From assembly GCF_030052815.1 (NCBI RefSeq), contig NC_079496.1:11485100-11549099 (forward strand): a stretch of DNA of 64,000 bases. The letters run 5' to 3'. The notes beneath the pieces are model-generated. The model had not been told where the DNA came from. It did no database searches and worked only from the letters and a program-made list of their open reading frames with translations. Source of the stretch: Hevea brasiliensis. Its lineage: Eukaryota; Streptophyta; Magnoliopsida; Malpighiales; Euphorbiaceae. The position numbers and the translations under genes were made by a program. Shown here one piece after another: positions 1-13,626 of this stretch; within the stretch, counting starts at the first letter, position 1, and the number at the start of each line of letters is the position of its first letter.

Positions 1-3000
1 TTGATGATTGTGTTTTTGTTAATGATACGAATCATATTTAGAAGTGTACGTCTCAATTAGCTTATAGATGTCATTCTTGTCCACACACAACACCCACACC
101 CCCTCCCTCCTTTTACTTTTTTCCCTAATTCTTCCCTTTTCTTGTTTCCTTTTTATTTCTGATTATTGGAGGCACATGGGGAGGATAAATTTCTTTTCTT
201 TTTCTTTTGTATCCTTTGAAAAGAGAAATTGGGTAAAGAATAAATTTGAAAAGAGAAGGATATGAGGGAGCAGTCATCATTCAAAGATGGATGATATTGT
301 TTTATAAAAAAGTTCAAGCATGAAATTAAAGAATCATGGGATAAGCTTGTGGGTATTTTATTGATGAACACAAGGCAATTTCAAATAATATGTTGTTTGC
401 TGGATGTTTCCCATGTCCACCCTTATTTTTCTTGACTAACTTCTTTAACTTTTACATAGATTTTTTCCTGTTGAAGGCTAAAGTTTGTCTTTCAAGATTT
501 GAGTTGGGTGGGTGCCATTTGAAGTAATGTCCAACCAAAGGAAAGGGTTAAATTAAATGCAAGTCAAATTGTTGAACAAGCTTTAAACAAGAAGATAATG
601 TTAGATGTATCCAACCAATAGAGAATGTGACCCGCACGCAAATGACCTTTCAAACTTTGCTGAACAGCAATATTGGCATGGAGCCTATCACAATAATAAT
701 AATAATTAATAATGAAAACAGCAATGGCAAATGGGTTTGACAAAGAAGCCTTGTTGTCTTCCTGTCACACACAAAGTTGTTGGGAAATAATAGTTGTTTG
801 CCTATTCGGCATCCATTTTCACAAGGAAAAGGGTCGCAACATTTTGGGTGGTGGAATTTAAAATATATCAGGATCCTATATTATTATCTTATTCGCACTG
901 AGGAAAAAATAGCGAAGAATATATATTTGTGGTTTCTGAATAAATGCTTATAGTTAATTTTTTTTTAATATTAAAATATTTTTGTATTTGTACAAATCAC
1001 TTTGAGATTCATGATTATCCTTTCTAATAGGATCTGAGTTTTCCCATTGAAACATGATAAATCTTATCATTACATGCAATATTGATTGATTTTATTATTT
1101 TTTTTTCAATTTAAATTTTCAATTCTAAATATTGTAGACTGGATACTCATTTGATTAGTCCAACAAAATTATGGTGACTTTGGAATAATAAATAAAATAA
1201 GATATTGGTTATACCTTGGTGGTGGTGGTTGTTGTATCTGGCAAACACGTTTTGCCTCAATAGAAAATTATAGGGCATTTATAAATTTACATTACAAATG
1301 TAACCAATGTTAGTTTGAGGAGTTAGCATTTGACTTCTATTTTTCCATAATTTCAGTTGCATTTAATAATAAGAATTTAGCTTGACTTCATTCAATAGCT
1401 TAAGGCATATCATTTACCCAATAAATAGGTTCGAGTCCATCTGATTTATTATTAGGCAAAAGCAGAAGACTAATGAAGGGATTGAGTAATTTGATTTGGC
1501 ACTTATTTGCCACAACTATGGCTGCTTATAATTTAGACTTTTTTTTTTGGTTTGGTATAATTTAGATTTTTAATATAGAATAAAAGTCAAAGTTGTAAAT
1601 TTCCATAATTTCCAGCCAAATTATGAAAATTAAAGATTTTTGAATAAAATATTCCATAATTTTTCTTACCTTTTCAATTTCCGTCACTTGTTTAAATTTC
1701 AAAGCTGCCAAATTGAACTAATTAATTCTGATAACTGAGCAACTGTAACGTACCAATCACATTGAATCTCACATCAGAGCTGGAAAACCTGTGCATATTA
1801 TATTCCTTTGTCTGTTTCTAATGGCAAAGTTATATAAAAAGAAAATGAATTTGATGCATATCCAAGGACTTTTTCCGGCAGATGGCTATTGCATAAACCT
1901 TGATAATTTGCAGAATTGAGGATCAGATTTCTTGCAATCTAATTAGTCTTAAAATCTCTGGATTTTCCTGCTCCTAGAAGTTAGAACTACTTGCAGCTGT
2001 GGCTACCATGGCTTTTAAGTTTCCTAAACAGAATTCAGTATCTTGTTAAAAGTTTCTGCAAAAAATTTATTCGTCCTCATTCAAATCCACTTAAATTAAT
2101 ATCAGTTTCTAGTTGGAATTATTAGTTGTAGAAGGTTTCAGATTGAATTAGTTTTGACAATTTTCAGTTGCTAAGAAAAAAATGGAGATTATGTTGTTAT
2201 TAGTAATATCTAACTATACTTTGTTCTGTTCTGTTTATTATTATATATTTAACGACAAGGTTTTCAGTGTTCATCTGTAATTAAGTCCCCAGAACGCCAG
2301 CTTCTGGCATCCCTTTTATGAGCTGGTCTGAATCAAATGTGTGCATATACTTGGCAACTCATGGCTTATAGCAAGAAGTACTGAAGTTAAATAAAATCAT
2401 AAATTTTGAGGATACTTATTATTGTAGAACTTGATTCAACAATTATGAACTTTTCACATAAGTCCATTTCCACTTGGTTTTTGTCAAAAGCTTTTCTTGT
2501 CGAAATAACAAAGAAAGTATTAGATGGCAGCATGAAAGTGCCAAATTTATTTGAGCTGAGAAGTTCCAAAAGACATACGTTGGTTTCTCCAAATTCCTGT
2601 CTGTATTTCTCCTTGATGATAATGCTTTTCTGTGATAATTTAAGGCTTTGTCAAATTGCAATATTCGGAAGCTTAACTTCAAACTCTTATCAGTATCCAA
2701 AATTGCAGCCAGGTTTAAAAACTTATACTGATAATGGATTAGAATTGTCAATCTCAAGACTACTTTTAACTGAACCTGAAATGATCCTCTATATGCTTTT
2801 GAGTTTTTTGAAGATAACTAAGAATTGCACATTTAAAACCGATTATTTCTATGATGAATAAGCACAGAACTTTGGAACCTGTGAAAGAAATGTCTGCTTC
2901 TGATCAACCAAAACAAAGGGAGTCATATACTAGTTTGATTCTGTGCCTCTGAATTGACACACCTTTTAAAGAACTTGGCAAAAATGCCCCTCATCAAACT

Positions 3001-3063
3001 ATTCAATTTGATCACATTATAGCCAGTTTCTGATGATCAAATAAAGAAATCCAGGATACCAAC
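1..3063. other. Intergenic spacer upstream of the LRR-RLK gene
   Basis: No convincing gene. The open frames are short and AT-biased and resemble no family I know, including a 151-codon frame at 2406-2861 (+) that has an overlapping frame of 104 codons on the other strand. The last few hundred bases should hold the promoter and leader of the receptor-like kinase gene that starts at 3064, but I cannot fix a TATA box or transcription start. There is no tRNA, rRNA or transposon coding signal. Confidence 0.6.
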
Positions 3064-5017
3064 ATGCGGAGCAGGAATTTCGATCTGTTCTTGAAGGCAC
3101 TGACACACATTACTGTGTTTCTCCTGATCACAGCATGTCTTGGGGGCGAGTTATCTGAAACTGAATCTTTCCTAAAATTCATAAGAGCCGCTGATCCCCA
3201 AAATGTGCTACAAGTAAGCTGGGATGGAACAGTGCCACATCCCTGCTCAAATAAGTGGAAGGGTGTCATCTGCAATTTGCAGGGAAATACTGTAACAGAA
3301 ATCAGGCTTGAAAATTTGAATCTTAGTGGGATAATTGATGCAGATTCCCTTTGCAAGCTCCAAAATCTTCAGGTTCTAAGCTTAGCAAAGAATCTCATCC
3401 ATGGAAATATTCCTCATTCAATTTCAAACTGCAGAAGGATCGCCTATTTGGATCTAAGCAGCAATCTTTTGAGTGGGAGAGTGTATGCGGATCTAACCAA
3501 GTTGAAACATCTTCAGACCCTGGACATCTCTAACAATCATTTTACAGGTGCTATCCTTCTTTTCAAACAGGAATTCAAGCATCCAGATAACTATTTCATG
3601 AAACAGAGTGCAACTCAGACATATAATCTTCGAAAAATGTTAGGAGCTGTGGATTATGAAGCCGTGGATGAGAGCAACACGAGTTATGGTGAATTTCTAT
3701 CGGTGCCTCCAACGGGTAGTCAACCATCGGGTGCTGGAAAAAAAGCGTGGTACGAGCAACTCTTTGATTTGATGCCATTTATTCTTGGCATTTGTTTTGT
3801 CATCTTGTTCTTCGTTGTGGTCTACTTTGTGACTATGAACGTTTCAAAAGTGGCCAAAGAGAAGGAGATCCTGAAATCTCTAGCCAATTCTCCTCAGAAT
3901 AGTCCTCCAGCTGTGCTAAAAGAAGAAATAAAAAAGCCTGAAGAGGAACGTTCAGAGCTTGTATTTTTTGTTGAAGAGCAAGAAACTTTCAAATTGGATG
4001 ATCTGTTTGAAGCCACAGCTAACTTACAGAGCCAGACCCTTCACAGCAGCCTTTACGAGGTGATACTCAAGAACAGTTCCGTTTACGCTGTCAAAAGATT
4101 GAAGAAGCTGCAGGTATCCTTCGAGGAGTTTGGCCAAATGATGAAGCACATAGGGAACTTGAAACATCCAAACATTCTACCACTGGTTGGCTACCATTCT
4201 ACCAGTGAAGAAAAACTTCTAATATACAAGTATCAAAGCAATGGAAGCCTGCTAAATCTGCTAGAGGGTAAGTTGCCTAGCACTAACGAATTTCCATTTT
4301 CGAAATGTTATCTTCTTACCTAGATATCTGAAAGGGCTTGTTTATTGATGATAATGATCTGCAGACCACATTGTGGGCAAGGAGGTGTTTCCATGGAAAC
4401 TTCGGTTGTCTATAGCAAGCAGCATTGCAAGGGGCTTGGATTTCATATATCAGAATAAGTTTCACAACCATGAGACCATTTCTCATGGAAATCTCAAGTC
4501 TTCAAACATCCTCATGGGTGAAAATGACGAACCTCTAATCAGCGAATACGGCTATACAAGATTTCTAGACCCCAAGAAAGCTTCCTTGTTTTCATCCAAC
4601 AGCTATACAGCACCTGAGAAAACCTTATCCGAGCAAGGAGACGTGTTCAGCTTTGGAATTATTCTACTTGAGCTACTAACAGGAAAAACAGTAGAGAAGA
4701 GTGGGATTGATCTTCCTAAATGGGTGAGGTCCATGGTGAGGGAGGAATGGACAGGAGAAGTTTTCGACAAGGAGGTTAGCAATGCTGCAAGAGAGTATGC
4801 ATTTCCTCTGCTGAACATTGCCCTGAAATGTGTATCAAATTCACCAGAAGATCGACCAACAACGGCAGAAGTCGTGGAGAAGATAGAAGAAATATTGAAT
4901 GTACACGATGATGTGTCCATTTCATCCATGGCTTCAGTAGAATCCACCCCGCGGGATTGCTGTTTACTTCACACTGTCATACCTGAAACCTGGGATACTC
5001 CAGGCTCAAATTACTAA
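3064..5017 (+). CDS. LRR receptor-like pseudokinase (probable inactive receptor kinase, LRR III type)
   Basis: Two exons, 3064-4267 and 4365-5017, joined by a GT-AG intron in phase 1, give 618 residues. In order: a signal peptide (about 1-28), an LRRNT-like cap ending in a WKGVIC segment, about four leucine-rich repeats (roughly 75-165), a spacer, one membrane helix (236-258) and a cytoplasmic kinase fold. The kinase keeps the VAIK-type lysine (AVKR, K344), an APE motif and the DVFSFG helix. It lacks a glycine-rich loop; the catalytic loop reads HGNLKSSN (442-449, Asp replaced by Asn444) and DFG reads EYG (462-464). Those losses mark it as a pseudokinase, as in the plant At2g26730-like group. 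A signalling or scaffold role at the plasma membrane is inferred. The ATG was chosen because it opens directly into the signal peptide. The C-terminal tail after the kinase is short. Confidence 0.9.
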
Positions 5018-8000
5018 TGTATTGATACAATATTTTTCTTTGGTGTAGTTTCTTTCTTTCTTTGCTTCTGATTTGGAGCAACATTAGCCCTTTTCTCTGT
5101 TAAGCAAGAAGACCTTGAGTGCAAGAATCTAATAAATTAACTTATCTGTGTGCTGTGTGAGCCTTTAAGCAAAGGCAGATGCCAATGTGCCAGAACTTTT
5201 CCTTTATTTTTTTCCTGGAAAAGGTAAAATACTTGCCTGTTTCCAAGGTTAATCAACACAGCATACCTTAACTGAAGATCTCCAGTGTTTTGATAAAGCT
5301 TTGAGAACCACTAATTCTTTTTTTTTTTTTCTTTTTTTTTTATGTTGACTATTTATAGATTATTTAACCATATAACAAAATTTATTTAAAAATACTTATT
5401 TTATCATGGACAAATTCTACGTTGATAATTTAGTATAAATCCTTTTTTTTTAAAAAAAAAACCCTAAAACAATTAACCCTAAAGCAATTACCAACTATCT
5501 TTAGAATCTACATAATCTATCTATATAAATATAATAAAATTGGTCCCTAAAATAAGTTTACGCACAAATGATAAGTGAAACTTAAATTTTTTTTCATTTG
5601 TTTATTTTACCCTTATCTTATTGTTATCACTATCTAATATCTAACTTTTTAGTTTCTTAATATTTACTATCAATAATCACTTATTATTGTACTTTTCGAT
5701 TTCTTAATTTTTAATAGAACATCTATATAAATCTATGTTTATATAAATATTATACAACTGGGTTCTGAAAAAAAGTTGCAATAGATAATTGAATTATAAT
5801 AAGAAAATAAAGAAGCTAATGATAGGTAAAATGAAAAATAATAATGAATATAACACTGATATATAAAAAGTCATAATCACAAATATATAATCATGAATGA
5901 ATATCAAATAAAATTACTAATAAAAAAATAATTTTACTAAATTTTAATATAAAAAAGCTTATATAAATTTAAAATCAAATAAACCTTCATCATCAAATAT
6001 TGAAAATTGTAATAAAAAAGTATGTAGGGATGATAAACAATAGTTTTCTCAAATATTTATATGGTATCTTTTTAAATTTTAAGTTTTTTTTTAATATTTT
6101 TAATATCTTTTTAAAATTTAAATATTATATTTTATTATTTATTCTATCAATAAAGTAAAAAAAAAAAAAATATTCGCACGCCGCACTTAGTGTCTAGTTG
6201 GTAATAAAGATCAAATATAAAATTTTAAAAATTAGCAATCGTTTATTTCTTAATTTTTATAAAGTTGTTGCTTAAGATCAAACTGCCATGGACTTGCCAA
6301 TTAAATATAATAACTTCTTAAGGGGCATGTCTTTTTTCTAGCACAGTAAACCCTTTAAATAATTTAATTAAGATAATTGATGTTTTAACTTATTATTTTT
6401 TGTATATTTTTATTCGTTATATTTGAATTTTTTTTATTTAAAATTACTTGTTTTATTTAAAAAATTAAGGAGTATTAACTATTTTTTTTATTTTACTTTT
6501 TTATTTTTATCAAATATAATAAATATTTGTATAAGAAGAAATTAGGTGAAATTATGAGTAATTTAATCAATTATTAATATATTTTTATAAAAATAAAATT
6601 ATCTAATTATTTTCTCAATTATCGTATAAAAATTAAATACAATAAATAAAAATAGACAAAATCAATAATTTCTTATCAAGTATCAACTCACCTCAGGACA
6701 ATCTTAGGCACATGTGGACTCTTGGAGTGATACTTCAAAAAGCCAAACACAGATCCTTAATAGTTGCTTACAAATTAGATGACTACTGCATGCCCTAAGT
6801 CCACATTTCTTCTACTGCCAGCCAAGATGTCCTTCCATACTTACTGCATGAAAATAGAGAATACCATTTCTCCTAACCAACTAAACTTAAAATGGAAGCC
6901 AAAACATTGGCTAATATTTACCAATCACCCCTCAACTTTGAAGAGTATTTTATTTTCACCTCTCATTTTTATTTTATTACTACAAATTCCTAAATTTTGA
7001 AAATGTTACATTAAAATGCCTTTTCTCATAATCTGATTAGATTTTCAGTGAAAAAACACTTGCATGATAGTATCATTACACTAAAATTTATTAATAACAT
7101 GGCTAATTTTTTGTTACCTGCATTTTAATTTGATTATCAGTTTATTAATTATCACTTCATTTCAACAATATTTTTTTAAAAAGAAAAACTAAATAATTGA
7201 ATAATATATTAGGAGTAGTCTTCCTTTTTATTTATGAATAAACCTTTTCTACCTAACCTTCTTCTTCTTCTTTACAATTCCTTCCATCTCAATTCCATTG
7301 ACATTTGAGCTTGATATTTTTTACTTGAGAGAATTTCAAATCTTACCTAATACTTGCTAAAATATGATGGGTGTAAACTACATAAATATAAAATTTAAAA
7401 AATATATTATATATTCTTAATTTTCAATTTTATCCTTTATTTCTTGTTTTATAATTTACACCATCATATATTGATAAAACATTTAATTTGACCAATTAAA
7501 ATAAAACACGTTCCACTCAGTAATAATCCCACTTGTTCTTGTGTTTCATTATGCTTTTACAATCACCAAATTCTCAAGTACAAAAACACTCGTTTCTCCT
7601 CATGAAATTAGATGAAATGCTTCTTTAACAATAACATAGGGCAACCTCATATCAAAACAGGCCCTTTGTCACTCTCAATACAAGCCAATCAAATGGGGCA
7701 AACCCAAAAATAAAAGAATAACAATAAAAAAAAAAAAAAAGAATAACACAACTTGTAAATGGGTAGAACTTTTCTATAATTCAATTGATGTTTTCCTATT
7801 TGGGATTCTTCTAGTTATTTCCCATCATAGTCCTTAATCTCTACAAATTAATTTCTATCTGAAAATCAAAATTTGGTAGAATGAGACCTTTCAATCATGT
7901 TTTGATTCATACCAAACTAATTCATTTTAGTTTAGGTATAAAAGGTTGTTTAACTAATTCAATTTTTTTATTTTTATGATTCTAATCAAAACTTAAATTC

Positions 8001-8435
8001 GAAATTTAAATTCGAAATTTTTAATACCATTAAAATAAGTCTCGTTAATTAACCAATCCAAAATTATGATTAAAAATACAAACAAAATTTGTATAATACA
8101 ACCCCATATATAACTTACCAAAATTCACAAATGAATTGTAATTGTAATATAATATACAAGTTTTTGTTTCACTAGGAAATAATTCTATCCTAAATTGGTC
8201 TGTGTTCTTCATTAGATTAGTTTGCAAGTGAAATCTTTTATCTCTTTCATAGGACGATATCATTTATGTATAAATATTATTGCCTCCAAATTTGTTATAA
8301 TTTACTGATCCCATTATTGGGTTTGCTTGTTTAAATGGGTTACCAAGACCAACAAATATATCATTGTTTTTAATATTTTGAGAATAATGATTATAACTAG
8401 TAAAATTCCAACCCTAACTAATATACATGTTTTTA
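5018..8435. other. AT-rich spacer downstream of the RLK
   Basis: The first 200-300 bases are probably the 3' UTR. The rest is extremely AT-rich, with homopolymer runs (for example the T-run near 5320-5340 and A-runs near 6160 and 7725). No open frame resembles a protein. I see no RNA gene and no clear mobile element here. Confidence 0.6.
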
Positions 8436-9083
8436 ACTATATTTTTTTATAAAAAAATAACAGTTTATCAATAAAAATATAAGATAAGTACAATGTAATA
8501 TTTTCATAAGAAAAAAAATATAAATATAGACAATTAAAATCTTCAATATAGGCAATTAAAATCTTCCATCCATAGATTATTTAAGCAGAGAATAATAATT
8601 TCCTGAATAATAATCGGTCTAATTTTTATTTAGAATAATCAAAGAAATTTTCTATAATACCACCATGCTAAGGGGTTAAACTAGCAAAAAAGATAAAACC
8701 ATTAAAAATTAATGGAAGAGGGTCGCACTGCCATACTCCATTAATAGAATTTTTATTGATAAACTATTATTTTTTTATAAAAAAATAACAGTTTATCAAT
8801 AAAAATATAAGATAAGTACAATGTAATATTTTCATAAGAAAAAAAATATAAATATAGACAATTAAAATCTTCCAAATATAGGCAATTAAAATCTTCCATC
8901 CATAGATTATTTAAGCAGAGAATAATAATTTCCTGAATAATAATCGGTCTAATTTTTATTTAGAATAATCAAAGAAATTTTCTATAATACCACCATGCTA
9001 AGGGGTTAAACTAGCAAAAAAGATTAAACCATTAAAAATTAATGGAAGAAGGTCGCACTACCATACTCCATTAATAGAATATC
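8436..9083. repeat. Two-copy direct tandem repeat, about 328-bp period
   Basis: The block that includes the segment beginning cagtttatcaataaaaat at 8461 recurs at 8789, an offset of 328 bp. It is nearly identical for about 300 bp, through the words ctaaggggttaaactagc and ggtcgcact. Copy 1 runs about 8436-8762 and copy 2 about 8764-9083. A few substitutions and 1-4-bp indels separate them, so this is a fairly young local duplication. No coding content. Confidence 0.85.
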
Positions 9084-10155
9084 ATTACCAATATGTAAAA
9101 ATACAAAGTCTCCAATAAAAAAAAATCAATGATTCACGTTGTATTTCAAATTACTAAACAATTCATTCAAATACTGTAAAAAAATATACAAAATCACGCT
9201 AAGGGGAGAAAACAAGATCCAATAATAGAGAGAACCCAATATTGAAAAGAGATTTTCACTTATATTTTTAACGCACACAAATTTGAGAAGAGAAAACCCA
9301 AACATGTTGCAAATGGATACATATATGAGAGTTTATTAAAAAAAATAATAAAATAAATAAAGAAAATTGAACTGAGAGGTAGTCAAATGTAAACTCGTCT
9401 ATGGTCATTAAAAAAATTTAAAAAAAAGGAAAAAAAGGAAAAAAATTTAATTCCAATTATACTATTATGCTTGATATTTATTTATTAATTTTAAGGTAAT
9501 TTCAAAAAAAAAATTGCATAAATAGTTACTTATAGTGACACATACAAAAATTGAATTAAGGGCATAATATTCAAACTAAAAAATCATTTTAGTTAACCCA
9601 TGAAATTAGCTATATTGTATTTTGAATTCAGTTAATAGCTATTAACAAGTTTCTTCCCCTGTTAAAATAGTGTTTGGTTTAAGAGGCTCTGTAGCAATAG
9701 TTTTTTAAGATAGTGTTTAGTATTTTAACCTCTTTTATTTATCATAAGTGTTTATATTATGATTTAGAGGCTGATGGAATAAATCATAATACGTTACTCC
9801 TCTTAACTTTTAAAGTAATATTTAGTATTTTAATTATGATCATAAGGTAATACCATTATTTTATATTTAACACTAATCTAATAATTATTTTTATTGAACA
9901 TTTATGCTTTAAAATTAAACAATTATAAATTATAAACAATTAACTACTAACGACTAATATCTAATAGCTAACAATTAATATTCAATTGCTAATAGTTAGT
10001 AAAATAGCTAACAACTATTAAAATATCTAATAGTTAATAGAATAACTAATATTACCCAACATACCCTAGCTATTAAAAGCTAATTAATAACTTTTTGATT
10101 TGTAATAATTTAGTTAATTTATTTGATAATGTTCAAAAAAAAAAAAGGAACTCTT
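9084..10155. other. AT-rich spacer
   Basis: No gene or recognisable element. It contains many short words of the type taatagctaa, which gives the tract a low-complexity look around 9600-10110. Confidence 0.55.
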
Positions 10156-10645
10156 CCTACATAATTCATCATAGATTTAAGATAGAATGGATATACAGAT
10201 ATGTAAAATAAACGAGATCCATATATTTTTGTCTTAAATATATAATGAAAGAGATCTAGGTAAATTTTTCCTATTAAGAAATTAACAATTCAACAACAAC
10301 TAATTCTAAAATTCTTGCCTAGATAATTATTATAAATTTAAGACACAATACATATATTAAGTATGTAAAACAAATGAGATCCATATATTTTTATTTTAAA
10401 TGCATAATAAATTAGGTGTAGACAAAGTTTATTTGTTAAGAATTAATGACAAGTTAATAACAGTTAATCTTAAAATTCTTACCTAAATAATTACTATGAA
10501 TTTAAAAAACAAAATATATGTTGAATATGTAAAATAAATAACATCCGTATATTTTTATCTTAAATATATATTGAATAAAGTTTAAGCAAACTTTTCCTGT
10601 TAAGAAATTAATGACAAATCAAGGACAGCTAATTCTAAAATCTCC
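10156..10645. repeat. Three-copy diverged tandem repeat, about 163-bp period
   Basis: Units start at about 10156, 10318 and 10482, each beginning with a cct-anataatt-like word. Each then holds a gagatccatatatttt-like segment (changed to acatccgtatattttt in unit 3) and ends in ctaattctaaaattctt or a variant. Spacings are 162 and 164 bp. The copies differ at many positions, so this array looks older than the neighbouring ones. No coding content. Confidence 0.75.
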
Positions 10646-11237
10646 AATTTTAATTTTTTTTTTTTTTATCAATTGAGACTTGAGAGCTCTTTTAACTTCA
10701 TTTTTTTTTATTTATGATAAAAAAAAAACTTTTTTTTAAGATCAAAATATCAAAAATAAAATAATAATTATTTGAAATTAATTTTAATAAGATGGAAGTA
10801 TTTTTAATCTTCAAAGTCGTATATTATTATAAATAATAATTAAAATAATTATAGACAATAAATTTTACTTATTATAAAATACATAAAAATTTAAATTATT
10901 TTAAATTATTTATAATTTATTATAATTTTATTTTTAATAAAATTATAAACTACTAATTATTAACTATTAGTTACCCACAATAATTACTGATTAAAGGATT
11001 TATTAACTCTTTGACGTGAATGACAAACCCCCAAACCTAAACAAATATCTTATGTGCCCATTTTGTAAGAAAAACAAATCATTAATTTTTGTGATTTTTC
11101 CAATGTGAAATTACCCATACAAAGGGTTAATTCATTTTTATTTTTTGTAATTTCATTTTATTCACTGTAACAAGTTTTTGCTTAAAATTCCATAATAAAA
11201 ATTTTAAATTTTTAAAGTGTTCTCTTGAAGAAAAACT
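10646..11237. other. AT-rich spacer between two tandem arrays
   Basis: Almost only A and T with long homopolymers. No gene, RNA or element seen. Confidence 0.55.
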
Positions 11238-13626
11238 TATAAGTTAATATCATTTGTACAATACATTTATATACAGAGAAAGAGCATAATTTTATACTCT
11301 ATTCAATTTAGGGATGACAACAGTACGAATTGAGAGTAGAGATTATTCTCTATTTTCACCCATAATAAATCAAAGTAGGGGCAGAAACTTTCTCATTGAG
11401 AAGTAAGAAGGGGTAAATTTTTTCTCAAGAACCTTTTTTTTAATGTATCATTATACAATACAAATTTATTTACTAAAAAAAATAAGATATAAATATAAGT
11501 TTGAAATATAATCTTAATAATTCACATATATTTTTCTATTAAAATTATAATATTTAAGTACTTAAATATATAAAAATAATATAAATTTTAACGTAAAAAT
11601 ATATATTTGAAACATAATATCAATAATATATATTTATTATTTGTTAAAATTATAATATTTAAATTCTTAAATATATAAAAATAAATTAATATTTTAATAG
11701 AAATATATCATTATAGGACAGGTTTTGGAGATTTAGGGCAATAAGACCTTTTTGTTCCTGCCCGCTTCAATATCGAGAGCAAGACAATGTCGGGAAAAAA
11801 AATCAAATACAGGACGAATCAAAGCAGGGTTGAAAAAAAAAATTAGTTGGGTATGCGATAAATTAGGTCAGGTTGAGAAAAATTATCATCCTAACTCAAT
11901 CAAATTAATCCATGTATTTAAGGTGATTTATTAAAATTAAAGCATATTTTATTTTTTAAACAACTACTCTTAAATAATAAAAATAATTACATTTTATGGA
12001 TAAAATAATAAAATGAAAATAAAATAATTAAGATTAAAAATTTATAAGCTAATACCATTTGTACAATGTATATATAGCATAATTTTACACTTTAATCAAC
12101 TAAGGGATGATAATAGTGTGAATTGAGGGTGTAGATTGCTTTTGATTTCCACCTACAATAAATTAAAGTCGGGACAGAAACTTTCTAGTTGAGAAGTAGG
12201 AAGAGGTGAATTTTTTCTCAAAAACATTTTTTTTTCTTTAATGTATCATTATACAATACAAATTTATTTACTAAAAAAAATAAGATATAAATATAAGTTT
12301 GAAATATAATCTTAATAATTCACATATATTTTTCTATTAAAATTATAATATTTAAGTACTTAAATATATAAAAATAATATAAATTTTAACGTAAAAATAT
12401 ATATTTGAAACATAATATCAATAATATATATTTATTATTTGTTAAAATTATAATATTTAAATTCTTAAATATATAAAAATAAATTAATATTTTAATAGAA
12501 ATATATCATTATAGGACAGGTTTTGGAGATTTAGGGCGATAAGACCTTTTTGTTCGTGCCCGCTTCAATATCGAGAGCAAGACAAAGTCGGGAAAAAAAA
12601 ATTAAATACAGGACGAATCGAAGCAGGGTTGAAAAAAAAAAAATTAGTTGGGTATGCGATAAATTAGGTCAGGTTGAGAAAAATTATCATCATAACTCAA
12701 TCAAATTAATCCATATATTTAAGGTGATTTATTAAAATTAAAGCATATTTTATTTTTTAAACAACTACTTTTAAATAATAAAAATAATTCCATTTTATGG
12801 ATAAAATAATAAAATGAAAATAAAATAATTAAGATTAAAAATTTATAAGCTAATACCATTTGTACACTGTATATATATAGCATAATTTTACACTCTAATC
12901 AACTAAGGGATGACAATAGTATGAACTGAGGATGTAAATTGCTTTTGATTTCCACCTACGATAAATCAAAGTGGGGACAGAAACTTTCTCGTTGAGAAAT
13001 AGGAAGAGGCCAATTTTTTCTCAAAAACATTTTTTTTCTTTAATGTATCATTATACAATACAAATTTATTTACTAAAAAAATAAGATATAAATATAAGTT
13101 TGAAACATAATCTTAATAATTCACATATATTTTTCTATTAAAATTATAATATTTAAGTACTTAAATATATAAAAATAATATAAATTTTAACGTAAAAATA
13201 TATATTTGAAACATAATATCAATAATATATATTTATTATTTGTTAAAATTATAATATTTAAATTTTTAAGTATATAAAAATAAATTAGTATTTTAATAGA
13301 AATATATTATTATAGGGTAGGTTTTGGAGAGTTAGGGCTTCAATATCAAGAGCAAGACAAAGTTGGGGAAAAAAAAAAAAATCGAAGCAGGGTTAAAAAA
13401 AATTAGTTGGGTGTGTGACAAATTAGGTCGGGTTGATAAAAATTATCATCCTAACTCAATCAAATTAACCTATATATTTAAGGTGATTTATATTATTTTC
13501 AATCCTCATTTTAATGAGAGTTTTATTAAAATTAAAGCATATTTTATTTTTTAATAATTACTATTAAATTATAAAAATAATTCTATTTTATGGATAAAAT
13601 GACAATAAAATATTAAAAAATTAAAA
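11238..13626. repeat. Three-copy tandem array, about 800-bp unit
   Basis: The word tataag(c/t)taatatcatttgtaca-like starts at about 11238, 12043 and 12844 (spacings 805 and 801). Each unit then carries an agggatgacaa-like stretch, a long AT stretch, and a segment starting ggttttggagatttagggc near 11725, 12523 and 13320. That last segment is read as short open frames of 60-63 codons at 11752, 12550 and 13363. They match one another only because the DNA is repeated, and the third is shortened, so I do not call them genes. The copies are very similar over long runs, implying recent duplication. The agggatgacaa plus cgggttga-type words recall non-autonomous plant transposons, but I could not define inverted termini. 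Confidence 0.85.

Noticed and set aside
2406..2861. 151-codon frame upstream of the receptor kinase
   Set aside because: Unrecognised, AT-biased, overlapped by a long frame on the opposite strand, no splice or start context.
5458..5490. Telomere-like aaccctaaa words
   Set aside because: Only two isolated copies near a homopolymer; too few for an interstitial telomere tract or a meaningful telo-box claim.
11752..13554. Three similar short frames as a possible small-peptide gene family
   Set aside because: Similarity extends equally over surrounding non-coding DNA, and the third copy is shortened; a tandem DNA duplication explains it.
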